From: Eubacterium sp.
GTDB taxonomy: Bacteria > Bacillota_A > Clostridia > Lachnospirales > Lachnospiraceae
NCBI GenBank assembly: GCA_023663915.1
Contig: JAMPGN010000123.1
Location: 1-12,689 of the forward strand
DNA: 12,689 bases
Reading direction: 5' to 3'
Positions 1 through 6,341 of this stretch are shown here, in pieces. Positions within the stretch are counted from its first letter, which is position 1, and each line of letters opens with the position of its first letter. The position numbers were made by a program, and so were the translations under genes. The notes under the pieces were generated by a model. That model made no database searches. It saw only the letters and a list, made by a program, of their open reading frames with translations, and was not told where the DNA came from.

Positions 1-81
1 GGAGCAGGGAACGGTTTCCCCCGATAAAATTATTTGGGAATAACCGATGAAGGCGTTGCAATGCCAAAAATCAAAAAATAG
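1..81 (+). pseudogene. Possible C-terminal remnant of a plus-strand gene, frameshifted
   Basis: From base 2 the frame reads EQGTVSPDKIIWE and then stops at TAA. The next frame reads GITDEGVAMPKIKK and stops with TAG at 79-81. Adding one G in the TTTGGGAA run near base 33-39 would join them as ...DKIIWGITDEGVAMPKIKK, a plausible protein end. I do not recognise a family. The piece is short and cut by the window edge, so it could be chance. It lies just before a large hairpin and converges on the diguanylate cyclase gene. Confidence 0.25.
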
Positions 82-85
82 ATTG

Positions 86-149
86 GGAGGACAGGGGACG
101 GGGCTTTTGTCGGATGGTTCCCGACAAGAGCCCCATCACTCTGTCCTCC
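86..149. repeat. REP-like long imperfect palindrome between convergent genes
   Basis: Two nested stems share one axis. GGAGGACAG (86-94) pairs perfectly with CTGTCCTCC (141-149). GGGGCTTTTGTCGG (100-113) pairs with CCGACAAGAGCCCC (121-134) with one G-T wobble, leaving a 7-base loop. The arms carry the GGGGAC-GGGG and TTTTGTC words typical of Firmicute REP elements mobilised by RAYT/IS200-like TnpA proteins (recalled family knowledge). No T-run follows either side, so an intrinsic terminator is less likely. No transposase is nearby, which fits a non-autonomous copy. Confidence 0.55.
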
Positions 150-215
150 ACGCCCTCAAAGTAAATTATCAAAGTTCATAATGCCCTATGGGAAGATATA
201 ACACGAGGGAAAATG

Positions 216-1712
216 TCATAAATTCCGCGCCTGCTGCTGTTTCACCCTCTTCTTGTCGTCATACATCATCTGATCCGCCACGTTCCGAAAATTTTCCTCA
301 GCAAGCCGACAATATCCAATCGCATAGCTAACCGGAACCGCACAGAGTTTGTTATATCCCTTGCACAGCTCTTCCAATTTGCGCACGAACTGTTTTGCGT
401 CTTTTTGATACAGAACCGCAAATTCATCTCCGCCCTGACGGTATGCGATTCCATCATCACCGACTGCCTCAGTGAGCATACGCGCAAACTCCTGCAATAA
501 CTTATCCCCCGCCGAATGCCCAACCGTATCATTCACCATTTTCAGATTGTTCAAATCGGCAATCAGATAATAGGCATTTTCCTTCTGCGCATACTTATCC
601 CAATCCCGTTCCAAGGCATTACGGTTATAAATATTCGTCAGATAATCAATATAGGCAAGCCGGCTTCCTATCTCCGTGCCAAAAAGAATGAGATTCCGCA
701 TACAACTGTATTTGCTGAAAGCCTCTTCATCCGACAAAATCTTCGTCTCAACATTTACGGTCTCCCGTCCGTATTTACTCTCGACGCTATGCTTTACCCT
801 CTCAAGTACTGCCTGCGCCTTTTCTTCCGAGCTGCCAAGAAACGCAACGCCGTTTTCTCCGAAACGATAACCATACAGATGGCACTGTCTAATTTCCTTA
901 TAGATGTCCCTAAGAATCATGACGTCCTGTTTCCAGTCTAAATTATTCTCCGTCTTACAGAAACAAAGCATCGCTAGGATGATTTTCTGCTTATCAAAAT
1001 CAAATCCGTCCAACACAGTCTCAAGGGAATACTGGTTAAACAGGGCTGTCTTTTCATCCACATATTTCTCCGTATTCTCGTTGCTTAAAATAAGCCCAAG
1101 CAGAATGAGCGTCGAACAAACCACCACCGCCAGCACTTCCGGAATGATCATCTGAATGACCGCTGTTACCACGAAAAGCGGGACGGCAAGCACGATCGCA
1201 AGTCTTTTCTCATCGTCCAGGATCTTCCTGTAGCGCAGACAATAATACAGAATCAGAAGCAGGTAAATCACCAGACTCCCATACAGTGCATACGCCTTAG
1301 GTCCTAAAGAATAATCGGTCGTCGTTCCATGGACATAGGTGATCGGCAGCACAAAAATCCCCACCGTGGACACGCAAAACGGCAGGCTATGTAATACCCT
1401 TACTAATGTCGAAAAAGGCAGATCCGCTTCCAAATAGCTTCTCATATACAGAAACAGTAAAAAAATAAATCCCAGTATTGACATTAAATAGACAATATGC
1501 GCGATCAGATTGACCTCTTCCGGCACGACATCCCTGTGGTTCACCGTGCAGATCGTAATCAGGTCAAACGACGCATTGAGCAGCGCATCCATGATAAGCC
1601 ACTGGAATATTCTGGTGGATTTAATCGGGATATGTGGTTTTCGATAGTAAAAACCTATCATATATATCATAAACAAAAGACATGCGGCCGATGTCTTTAC
1701 CAATGCAAACAT
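216..1712 (-). CDS. Membrane diguanylate cyclase with a degenerate plus an active GGDEF domain
   Basis: 498 aa. The first ~212 residues hold about seven hydrophobic segments (near 3-22, 35-57, 67-92, 108-128, 140-160, 171-190, 192-212), which looks like a membrane sensor. Residues 219 to ~325 look like a decayed GGDEF domain: it opens DEKTALFN, like the usual DxLTGLxN, and has FGENG (284-288) where GGDEF is expected. The C-terminal domain starts DYLTNIYNR (356) and has the DLNNLKMVND, GHSAGD and GGDEF (427-431) motifs and an ADQMMYDDKK end, so it should make cyclic di-GMP from two GTP. The usual inhibitory RxxD I-site before GGDEF is absent (GDDG there). The start has a GGAGAGGA ribosome site and its own promoter. 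The gene appears monocistronic. The signal sensed is unknown. Confidence 0.93.
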   Translation of the reverse strand: MFALVKTSAACLLFMIYMIGFYYRKPHIPIKSTRIFQWLIMDALLNASFDLITICTVNHRDVVPEEVNLIAHIVYLMSILGFIFLLFLYMRSYLEADLPFSTLVRVLHSLPFCVSTVGIFVLPITYVHGTTTDYSLGPKAYALYGSLVIYLLLILYYCLRYRKILDDEKRLAIVLAVPLFVVTAVIQMIIPEVLAVVVCSTLILLGLILSNENTEKYVDEKTALFNQYSLETVLDGFDFDKQKIILAMLCFCKTENNLDWKQDVMILRDIYKEIRQCHLYGYRFGENGVAFLGSSEEKAQAVLERVKHSVESKYGRETVNVETKILSDEEAFSKYSCMRNLILFGTEIGSRLAYIDYLTNIYNRNALERDWDKYAQKENAYYLIADLNNLKMVNDTVGHSAGDKLLQEFARMLTEAVGDDGIAYRQGGDEFAVLYQKDAKQFVRKLEELCKGYNKLCAVPVSYAIGYCRLAEENFRNVADQMMYDDKKRVKQQQARNL

Positions 1713-1755
1713 ATCGTTTATTCCTCTCCACCAAAATTTTCAATCATATAAAATA

Positions 1756-1784
1756 AGTATAGGTGTTTTTCACGAAAATGACAA
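1756..1784 (-). promoter_or_regulatory. Sigma-A type promoter for the diguanylate cyclase gene
   Basis: On the minus strand, TTGTCA (1784-1779) and TATACT (1761-1756) are separated by exactly 17 bases. The -10 hexamer lies 43 bases before the start codon, and an AT-rich stretch and a GGAGAGGA ribosome site follow. Both hexamers are close to the vegetative consensus. Confidence 0.7.
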
Positions 1785-1792
1785 GGAAATCG

Positions 1793-2461
1793 TTACAGAT
1801 CAATCGCATGTTCATCCAATAAAAACTGCTCAACACCGATATACATAATCCCCTTCTCATCATACCATGGAATAATATCGTCTCTGACTACAACAATCTT
1901 CTTGAAAGAATCCGCTATCCTGTTCAATGAGTTGGCATGCCTTTTCTCACCTTCAAACGCCGCGTAGAACTCGCTGTAAGTCAACGGATTTACTCTGATC
2001 TCATCGCCTCTGTCTTTAAATTCCGTCAAAATATCCGACGAGAGCATACGGGAATTGCTTCCCGTAACATACAAATCTACATTTTTCCTTTTCATCAGCC
2101 TTAAAAAGACATCCACGAATCCGATTTTGGCATCTGTATTCTCTACATAAGGGTTTTGGATTTCGGCAACTTTCTGAATCTCGTCGATAAAAACATAATA
2201 TTTCTGCGATTTATCCGCAACTTTTGCCCGTATATACTGATCTAGTTCTAACGGATTGCGGTATCTTGCATTGAGCGCCTCATCCAGTGCAGGCCCGATG
2301 ATATTCTCATCTGCTATCCCGATGGAATTTAAATATTGATGATACAATTCAAATAACAAATATGATTTCCCGCATCTTCTGATCCCTGTGATTACCTTGA
2401 TTAATCCATTTTCCTTTTTGGAAATGAGTTTGTTCAGATATCGATCCCTTTTAATAACCAT
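1793..2461 (-). pseudogene. AAA ATPase (AAA_14/DUF4143 type) with the middle deleted in frame
   Basis: 222 aa remain where this family usually has about 400-450. The N-terminal part is a good AAA_14 ATPase: Walker A GIRRCGKS (26-33), Walker B YVFIDEIQ (89-96), the VTGSNSRML sensor strand (132-140) and RGDEIRVNPLTYSEF (151-165). The reading frame then jumps at about residue 171-178 to the family's extreme C-terminus (SFKKIVVV, then a DDI-PWYDE-GI and FLLDE pattern, 185-222). The DUF4143 section of about 200 residues is absent. The frame is open, so a short protein could still be made, but it should not work as the full protein does. The cellular role of the family is poorly known. A GAGAGGCG ribosome site precedes the ATG. 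The gene lies downstream of mscL, separated by a likely terminator. Confidence 0.85.
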
Positions 2462-2482
2462 AAGCGCCTCTCAAATTATTTT

Positions 2483-2496
2483 TGCGGTTATCCGCA
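2483..2496. repeat. Copy 1 of the GCGG-TTAT-CCGC hairpin motif, in the ATPase leader
   Basis: TGCGGTTATCCGCA forms a 5-bp stem with a 4-base loop and is followed by T-rich sequence. It sits 21 bases before the ATPase start codon. The same 12-base core, GCGGTTATCCGC, recurs at 2560-2571, 76 bases away and in the same orientation, again followed by CA, a T-run and an ATTC word. It could be a leader hairpin, an operator, or a repeat used in recombination. Confidence 0.55.
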
Positions 2497-2533
2497 CTTT
2501 TTGTTCAATTCAAGTATTGCATATCCAAAAAGA

Positions 2534-2597
2534 AAAGCCAATATCACCCGAAATTTTTCGCGGTTATCCGCATTTTTATTCGAGTAATACTGGCTTT
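2534..2597 (-). terminator. Likely mscL terminator: 64-base palindrome holding hairpin copy 2
   Basis: The arms 2534-2552 and 2579-2597 pair around the same axis as the inner GCGG/CCGC stem (2560-2563 with 2568-2571). All three arm mismatches, and the pair flanking the inner stem, are C-A on the plus strand and therefore G-U on the minus strand. The structure is thus best formed in minus-strand RNA. On that strand the stem ends GGC followed by TTTTCTTTTT, like a rho-independent terminator, starting 11 bases after the mscL stop codon. Confidence 0.65.
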
Positions 2598-2608
2598 CGC
2601 CATAAATA

Positions 2609-3046
2609 TCAATCTTTTGTCTCCGTCTCTTCCAGGATAGAAGTGCAATGCGGGCATCTCACTGCATGGATCGATATTTTCGTCTTGCAGTAAGGACATT
2701 CTTTTTCCGTTTCCTCCTTCACTTCTTCTTTTTTGCCTAAACGCTCAAGTTTGTTGAGCTGCCGGATCATAATAAATACCACCATGCTGATAATCAGGAA
2801 ATTGATCACCTGCGTGATAAACGTCCCGTAATTGATTGTCGCCGCATTCTCCCCACTGCCGAGCACGATCATCAGCCTGCTGAAATCAATCCTGCCCGTG
2901 AGCAGACTGAGTACCGGCATAAAAATATCGTTCACCAGAGAACCTACGATTCCGGTAAACGCGCTGCCGATAATCATACCTACCGCAAGATCAATCATGT
3001 TTCCTTTCAGCGCAAATTTCTTAAATTCTTCCATAAATTTCTTCAT
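2609..3046 (-). CDS. mscL: Large-conductance mechanosensitive channel MscL with C-terminal zinc ribbon
   Basis: 145 aa. It forms the membrane pore that opens under high tension and releases solutes during hypo-osmotic shock. Visible are the N-terminal amphipathic helix ([16 protein letters not shown]), the strongly conserved first membrane helix ([21 protein letters not shown]), a periplasmic loop, and a second membrane helix ([18 protein letters not shown]). The tail continues past the usual charged helix into CPYC-x(10)-CPHC, a four-cysteine zinc ribbon that E. coli MscL lacks. An upstream ATG at 3115 is in frame, but the ATG at 3046 has a perfect AAAGGAGA ribosome site 8 bases before it and starts where the family starts. 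It is divergent from the lipoprotein gene. Confidence 0.95.
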   Translation of the reverse strand: MKKFMEEFKKFALKGNMIDLAVGMIIGSAFTGIVGSLVNDIFMPVLSLLTGRIDFSRLMIVLGSGENAATINYGTFITQVINFLIISMVVFIMIRQLNKLERLGKKEEVKEETEKECPYCKTKISIHAVRCPHCTSILEETETKD

Positions 3047-3229
3047 ATTGATATTCTCCTTTGTATTTTGTATGTTTTTCAAATTGGTATATTTATACCC
3101 TATCTTTTTTAACATACCATATTCTCATACAAATTACCACCAAAATATCTTCCACAGACCGTCTGCACCACACACCAAAATCCCACACTGCAATCCCGCT
3201 TTGAAACACGCACTTGCAATATTCACACA

Positions 3230-3258
3230 TTGTACTCTTCACCCAATCGTGCTATACT
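3230..3258 (+). promoter_or_regulatory. Sigma-A type promoter for the lipoprotein gene
   Basis: TTGTAC (3230-3235) and TATACT (3253-3258) are separated by 17 bases. Transcription should start near 3264-3266, leaving a leader of about 54 bases before the ATG at 3319. The rest of the 272-base divergent gap (3047-3318) holds AT-rich sequence and a GGTATA/TATACC inverted repeat at 3086-3099 in front of mscL. I saw no convincing promoter pair for mscL. Confidence 0.7.
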
Positions 3259-3260
3259 TA

Positions 3261-3291
3261 GTATCGTCTTTGCAAAAAAAACAAACGATAC
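3261..3291 (+). promoter_or_regulatory. Inverted repeat over the predicted transcription start
   Basis: GTATCGT (3261-3267) and ACGATAC (3285-3291) are perfect complements around an A-rich 17-base spacer. They begin two bases after the -10 hexamer. This is either a hairpin at the very 5' end of the mRNA, which would protect it, or a repressor operator. The sequence does not decide between them. Confidence 0.4.
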
Positions 3292-3318
3292 CAAATATTG
3301 TGTGGAAGGTGATTACTT

Positions 3319-4434
3319 ATGAAAAGAAACAGAAGCAAAAAAACAACTCTCGCAGCCTTGTTGGCGTTATCCTGCGCCGGAATGCTCCTGTCGGGCTGTG
3401 CCGCAGATGAAAAAGGCGCAGATGAACCGGCTGTTGGACAGGAAATCTCCCCGGAAGATCTGGAGGCTACAAAGGAATCTTCATCCGATACGCTGCTCAC
3501 GGATGCATCGACAGCCAACGACTCTGCAGAAACCACCACAACAGATACATCGACATTGATTACCCCCGATGTTGAAAACACAACACCGGCAGATTCCCCG
3601 GACACATCGCAGCCTTCTCCTGTGTCCGGCAGCCTATATGAACAATTCTTAAACAACAGTATCCCGGCAACTATCAGCAGTGATTACCCGCAAGAAGATT
3701 ATGTTACACCAATCTTTGAAAGAGGCAGTTCCTTCACTTTAACAGAGCTGGGCGAACGTGTATCCCAGTATTTCCTCAATCCGGAATATACGGATAAAAC
3801 GTCCTACGATTCTATACAATATGCCTATGTGGGTTGTCCGGACAGTGCAGACGCAGATGCCAGAAATCTGCTTGTCAAATTTATCGGGCTGAATATTTAT
3901 TCACAGGACGATGACAGTTATGCGGTATTCATCATCACCGAGAACGACGGACAACTCTATGTGACAGACAGCTATGAATGCTGGGCGAGAAGCTCAACTA
4001 TCGCATATGCAGACGGATCACTGCATGATTCCGGTTCCGGCGGTGCGGGCGATCACTATGCCAGTTTACTTGCCATTCTTTCCAATGGCAAAAAAGCGAC
4101 CGTTTACGCCTCCGAAACGTTGGAAGGCTGGTGGACAAGTTCGGTAAACGATACCATCTACAATGAAGTGTACGGTGAGAATACGGAATGCAGCCTAATC
4201 GTAACGATCTACACGATTGGCGGGAATAACTATTATCAGTACGACCTGAGCATGTGTCCGGACGAAGAAAAACCATTCTGTGAGAATTATATCAGCAGAT
4301 GCCGCGACGAGGCGGGCATCAACTGGGTTACTTGGGAAGAGATTCAAAGTGCAATACAGAATAATTGCTCCGCGCTCGGCTTGGATTATGGCATCCTGGA
4401 CTCGCAGGAAGAAGCGGTGTGGAACAATTTATGA
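3319..4434 (+). CDS. Secreted lipoprotein of unknown function with Ser/Thr/Asp-rich linker
   Basis: 371 aa. The N-terminus is a lipoprotein signal: basic residues, a hydrophobic run, then the lipobox LSGC with the lipidated cysteine at 27, so the protein should be anchored on the outer face of the membrane. Residues 28 to ~112 are a low-complexity linker rich in Asp, Glu, Ser, Thr and Pro. The rest (SLYEQFLNN to the end) is one globular domain that I do not recognise. It has seven cysteines after the lipobox, several clustered (SMCPDEEKPFC, SRC), and many aromatic residues, and its acidic DDDSYAVFII/ENDGQLYV strand pair resembles a beta-sheet domain. The start is supported by GGAAGG 9 bases upstream and a good promoter. 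The gene is not in an operon and converges on the permease gene. Confidence 0.85.
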   Translation: MKRNRSKKTTLAALLALSCAGMLLSGCAADEKGADEPAVGQEISPEDLEATKESSSDTLLTDASTANDSAETTTTDTSTLITPDVENTTPADSPDTSQPSPVSGSLYEQFLNNSIPATISSDYPQEDYVTPIFERGSSFTLTELGERVSQYFLNPEYTDKTSYDSIQYAYVGCPDSADADARNLLVKFIGLNIYSQDDDSYAVFIITENDGQLYVTDSYECWARSSTIAYADGSLHDSGSGGAGDHYASLLAILSNGKKATVYASETLEGWWTSSVNDTIYNEVYGENTECSLIVTIYTIGGNNYYQYDLSMCPDEEKPFCENYISRCRDEAGINWVTWEEIQSAIQNNCSALGLDYGILDSQEEAVWNNL

Positions 4435-4455
4435 CGCAATTTCCTCTAACACAAT

Positions 4456-4502
4456 GGCACATGCCACAGACAATGACAATCCCATCGTCTACAGCATGTG
4501 CC
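4456..4502. terminator. Hairpin between convergent genes, possible bidirectional terminator
   Basis: GGCACATGC (4456-4464) pairs perfectly with GCATGTGCC (4494-4502). On the same axis, AGAC (4468-4471) pairs with GTCT (4487-4490) and ATG (4473-4475) with CAT (4483-4485). It lies in the 102-base gap between the stop codons of the lipoprotein and permease genes. The flanks are AT-rich but lack a clean T-run, so terminator function is only probable. Confidence 0.4.
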
Positions 4503-4536
4503 GCGAAAATTTATTCCATGAAAGCAATCCAAGCTC

Positions 4537-5523
4537 CTAAGCTGCCTGTCTTTCTTCCTTCCTCTTGTTTGCCGCTACAGCCCTGCGCTTGATCTGGAAA
4601 GCATCAAACCACATGACTAACAGCATAATTGTGCCTTTTGCAATGTACTGATAATATGTATTCAGTCCGGCGAGCTGCATACCGTTCGTCAATAGACCCA
4701 TAATCAACACACCGGCAATACAGTTTGCAATCTTACCGTCACCGCCGCGAACCGATACGCCGCCGACCAGAACGCCTGTCAGAATGGTAATTTCTGTGCC
4801 TGCCGCAGTGCCCGCTGCCGCTGCGCCTACTCTGGAAGTCAGAATAATTGCTCCGACTCCACAGAAGAAACCCGCTATACAGCCGATTGCATATTTCATT
4901 CTTTTGACATTGATACCTGCCAGTCTGGCTGCCGCTTCGTTGCCGCCTAAAGCAAACACATATCTTCCGAAATAGGTCCTGTCCATAATAAAACTCATGA
5001 TAAAACCACAGATAATCATCATAATGGTCGCCCATGTCAGACTTGGATGCAGAACCGTTCCCTGTCCGATCTGTTTAAAGGAATCCGACAATCCGGAAAT
5101 TGTCTTAGAATTGGTGATAACATACGCAACACCCTGATATACCGTACTCAAACCGATCGATACGAAAATTCTTGGAAGCTGGAGAAGCTGTTCTAGCAGC
5201 GTACCAAGCGCTCCGAATATAATACTCATAACGATCGTAATCACACAGGCAATCACTACCGGAACATTCCACTGGGTAATCATCAAGGCACACACAACTC
5301 CGCAGATACTCATCTGATAGCCCACTGCCATATCCAGACCGCCGGACATCATAATCAAGGCAATACCATAGGTGCATATGATGATATAAGCATTCTGATT
5401 CAGTATATTCAATATATTTGTCACGGTAAAGAAATTTTGACTTGTAAAGGAAAATATAATACAGATCACCAGCAACAATACCCATGCTAAATTTCTTCTA
5501 CAAAAATCTACTATTTTTGACAT
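4537..5523 (-). CDS. Sugar ABC transporter permease, RbsC family (CUT2)
   Basis: 328 aa from the chosen start. It is the membrane subunit that forms the sugar path of an RbsABC-like importer. It has about eight to ten hydrophobic helices, the GGLDMAVG motif (60-67) matching the GGIDLSVG of RbsC proteins, and the cytoplasmic GGNEAAARLAGINVKRMKY coupling loop (from 193) that contacts the ATPase; the basic tail is cytosolic. An ATG at 5529 overlaps the stop of the upstream ATPase remnant, but the GGAGG site lies only one base from it. The ATG at 5523 has the ideal 7-base spacing and gives the natural N-terminus MSKIVDF. The frame is intact although its ATPase and binding-protein partners are broken just upstream. 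The substrate cannot be read from the sequence. Confidence 0.93.
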   Translation of the reverse strand: MSKIVDFCRRNLAWVLLLVICIIFSFTSQNFFTVTNILNILNQNAYIIICTYGIALIMMSGGLDMAVGYQMSICGVVCALMITQWNVPVVIACVITIVMSIIFGALGTLLEQLLQLPRIFVSIGLSTVYQGVAYVITNSKTISGLSDSFKQIGQGTVLHPSLTWATIMMIICGFIMSFIMDRTYFGRYVFALGGNEAAARLAGINVKRMKYAIGCIAGFFCGVGAIILTSRVGAAAAGTAAGTEITILTGVLVGGVSVRGGDGKIANCIAGVLIMGLLTNGMQLAGLNTYYQYIAKGTIMLLVMWFDAFQIKRRAVAANKRKEERQAA

Positions 5524-5525
5524 AA

Positions 5526-6075
5526 TCATCCCTCCATAATACCAGAAGCCAGTTCAAGGACTCTGTCCTGGCTAAATTTTTCTTTTGAAAGTTCCCCGCT
5601 GACTCTTCCTTCATGAAGCACTATGATCCGGTCACTCATGCCCAGAAGCTCCTCCATCTCGGAAGAAATCATCAAAATCGATCTGCCTTCCTCCACAAGA
5701 CGATTCATCAGTTTATAGATTTCCTGTTTTGCTCCTACATCAATCCCTCTTGTCGGTTCATCAAAAATGAGAATATCATTATCTGCTGCCAACACTTTTG
5801 CAACGACTACTTTCTGTTGATTCCCGCCGGAAAGATTTTTCACTTCCTGTTTCACACTGGGAGTCTTAATGGCGAGTGTATCAACAAACTGGTCCGTCAT
5901 CTGGTCCGCCCGCTTAAAATCAATAATGCCAAACTTACTGATTTTTCTCATGCTCATGATCGGAATATTCCACTCGATCGTATATTCCAGAAAAACACCT
6001 TCCAGCTTCCGGTCTTCCGGAACCAGCCCGATTCCCAGTTCCACACCGTCCGCCGCAGACGCCGCCTTCATTTTC
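5526..6075 (-). pseudogene. RbsA-type sugar ABC ATPase, C-terminal fragment only
   Basis: About 180 residues of the ~500 usual for RbsA/MglA/XylG proteins. The fragment begins near GVELGIGLVPEDRK, inside the second nucleotide-binding domain, and runs to the normal end. It keeps the signature LSGGNQQK, the Walker B region ILIFDEPTRGIDVG and the SSEMEELLGMSDR switch region. It lacks the whole first domain and the second Walker A. Upstream of about 6075 its frame is only an out-of-frame reading of the binding-protein linker, which gives a false Arg/Lys/Gln-rich N-terminus. No ribosome site supports a separate start. Its stop codon lies just before the permease start, as in intact rbsA-rbsC pairs. 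Confidence 0.85.
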
Positions 6076-6267
6076 CGCTGCTTCCTCTGCAGCATCTGAC
6101 GCTTCGGGCTGCGCTGCCTCTTCCGGCTCTGACGCTTCCTCTGCTTCCGCCGCCGGCTCCGCTGTACTTTCCGTACTGCTGCCCGTGCTTCCCGATGAAT
6201 TTCCACATCCGAAAAGACCGAAAGCCAACGTCAGGGACAATACGACTGCAACTGCTTTTTTCATCAT
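6076..6267 (-). pseudogene. Sugar-binding lipoprotein, N-terminal fragment only
   Basis: About 64 codons remain of a protein normally 330-400 aa. It starts with a strong GGGAGG ribosome site 8-9 bases before ATGATG. A lipoprotein signal follows (MMKKAVAVVLSLTLAFGLFGC, lipidated Cys21), then a Ser/Thr/Gly stretch and an Ala/Glu/Pro-rich linker, as in Lachnospiraceae solute-binding proteins. The ligand-binding domain is missing. At about 6055-6080 the sequence passes into the C-terminal coding region of the transporter ATPase in another frame, so translation would continue out of frame to a stop at 5935-5937 and give a 110-aa lipoprotein with a junk tail. Order and orientation (binding protein, ATPase, permease) match an intact CUT2 operon. 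Confidence 0.8.
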
Positions 6268-6298
6268 TTTTACTACCTCCCTTTTCTTTTTGTGATAT

Positions 6299-6327
6299 GA
6301 TTATTGTAAATAATAATTTCTTTTCAA
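6299..6327 (-). promoter_or_regulatory. Weak candidate promoter and AT-rich palindrome before the binding-protein remnant
   Basis: On the minus strand, TTGAAA (6327-6322) is followed after 17 bases by ATAATC (6304-6299). Only the -35 is good. The palindrome ATTATT-GTA-AATAAT (6300-6314) covers the spacer and -10 and could be an operator. The 74-base gap between the pseudo-ATPase stop and this gene is the largest inside the locus, so an internal promoter boosting the binding protein is plausible but unproven. Confidence 0.3.
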
Positions 6328-6341
6328 AGAGGTGGAAAATG

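Noticed and set aside
46..180. Small ATG-initiated frame across the left hairpin
   Set aside because: It runs through both arms of the palindrome and has no ribosome site; the composition is explained by the repeat.
516..941. 141-codon plus-strand open frame
   Set aside because: Antisense shadow of the conserved GGDEF domains, without start signals.
3047..3115. 23-residue N-terminal extension of MscL
   Set aside because: The internal ATG at 3046 has a perfect ribosome site at the right distance and matches the family N-terminus.
3258..3656. 132-codon minus-strand open frame rich in Ser and Val
   Set aside because: Antisense of the lipoprotein signal and its Ser/Thr/Asp linker; an open frame is expected there from biased composition.
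6076..6206. Arg/Lys/Gln-rich N-terminus in the same frame as the ATPase fragment, resembling a nucleic-acid-binding tail
   Set aside because: It is an out-of-frame reading of the Ala/Glu-rich linker of the binding lipoprotein, whose own frame has a signal peptide, lipobox and ribosome site.
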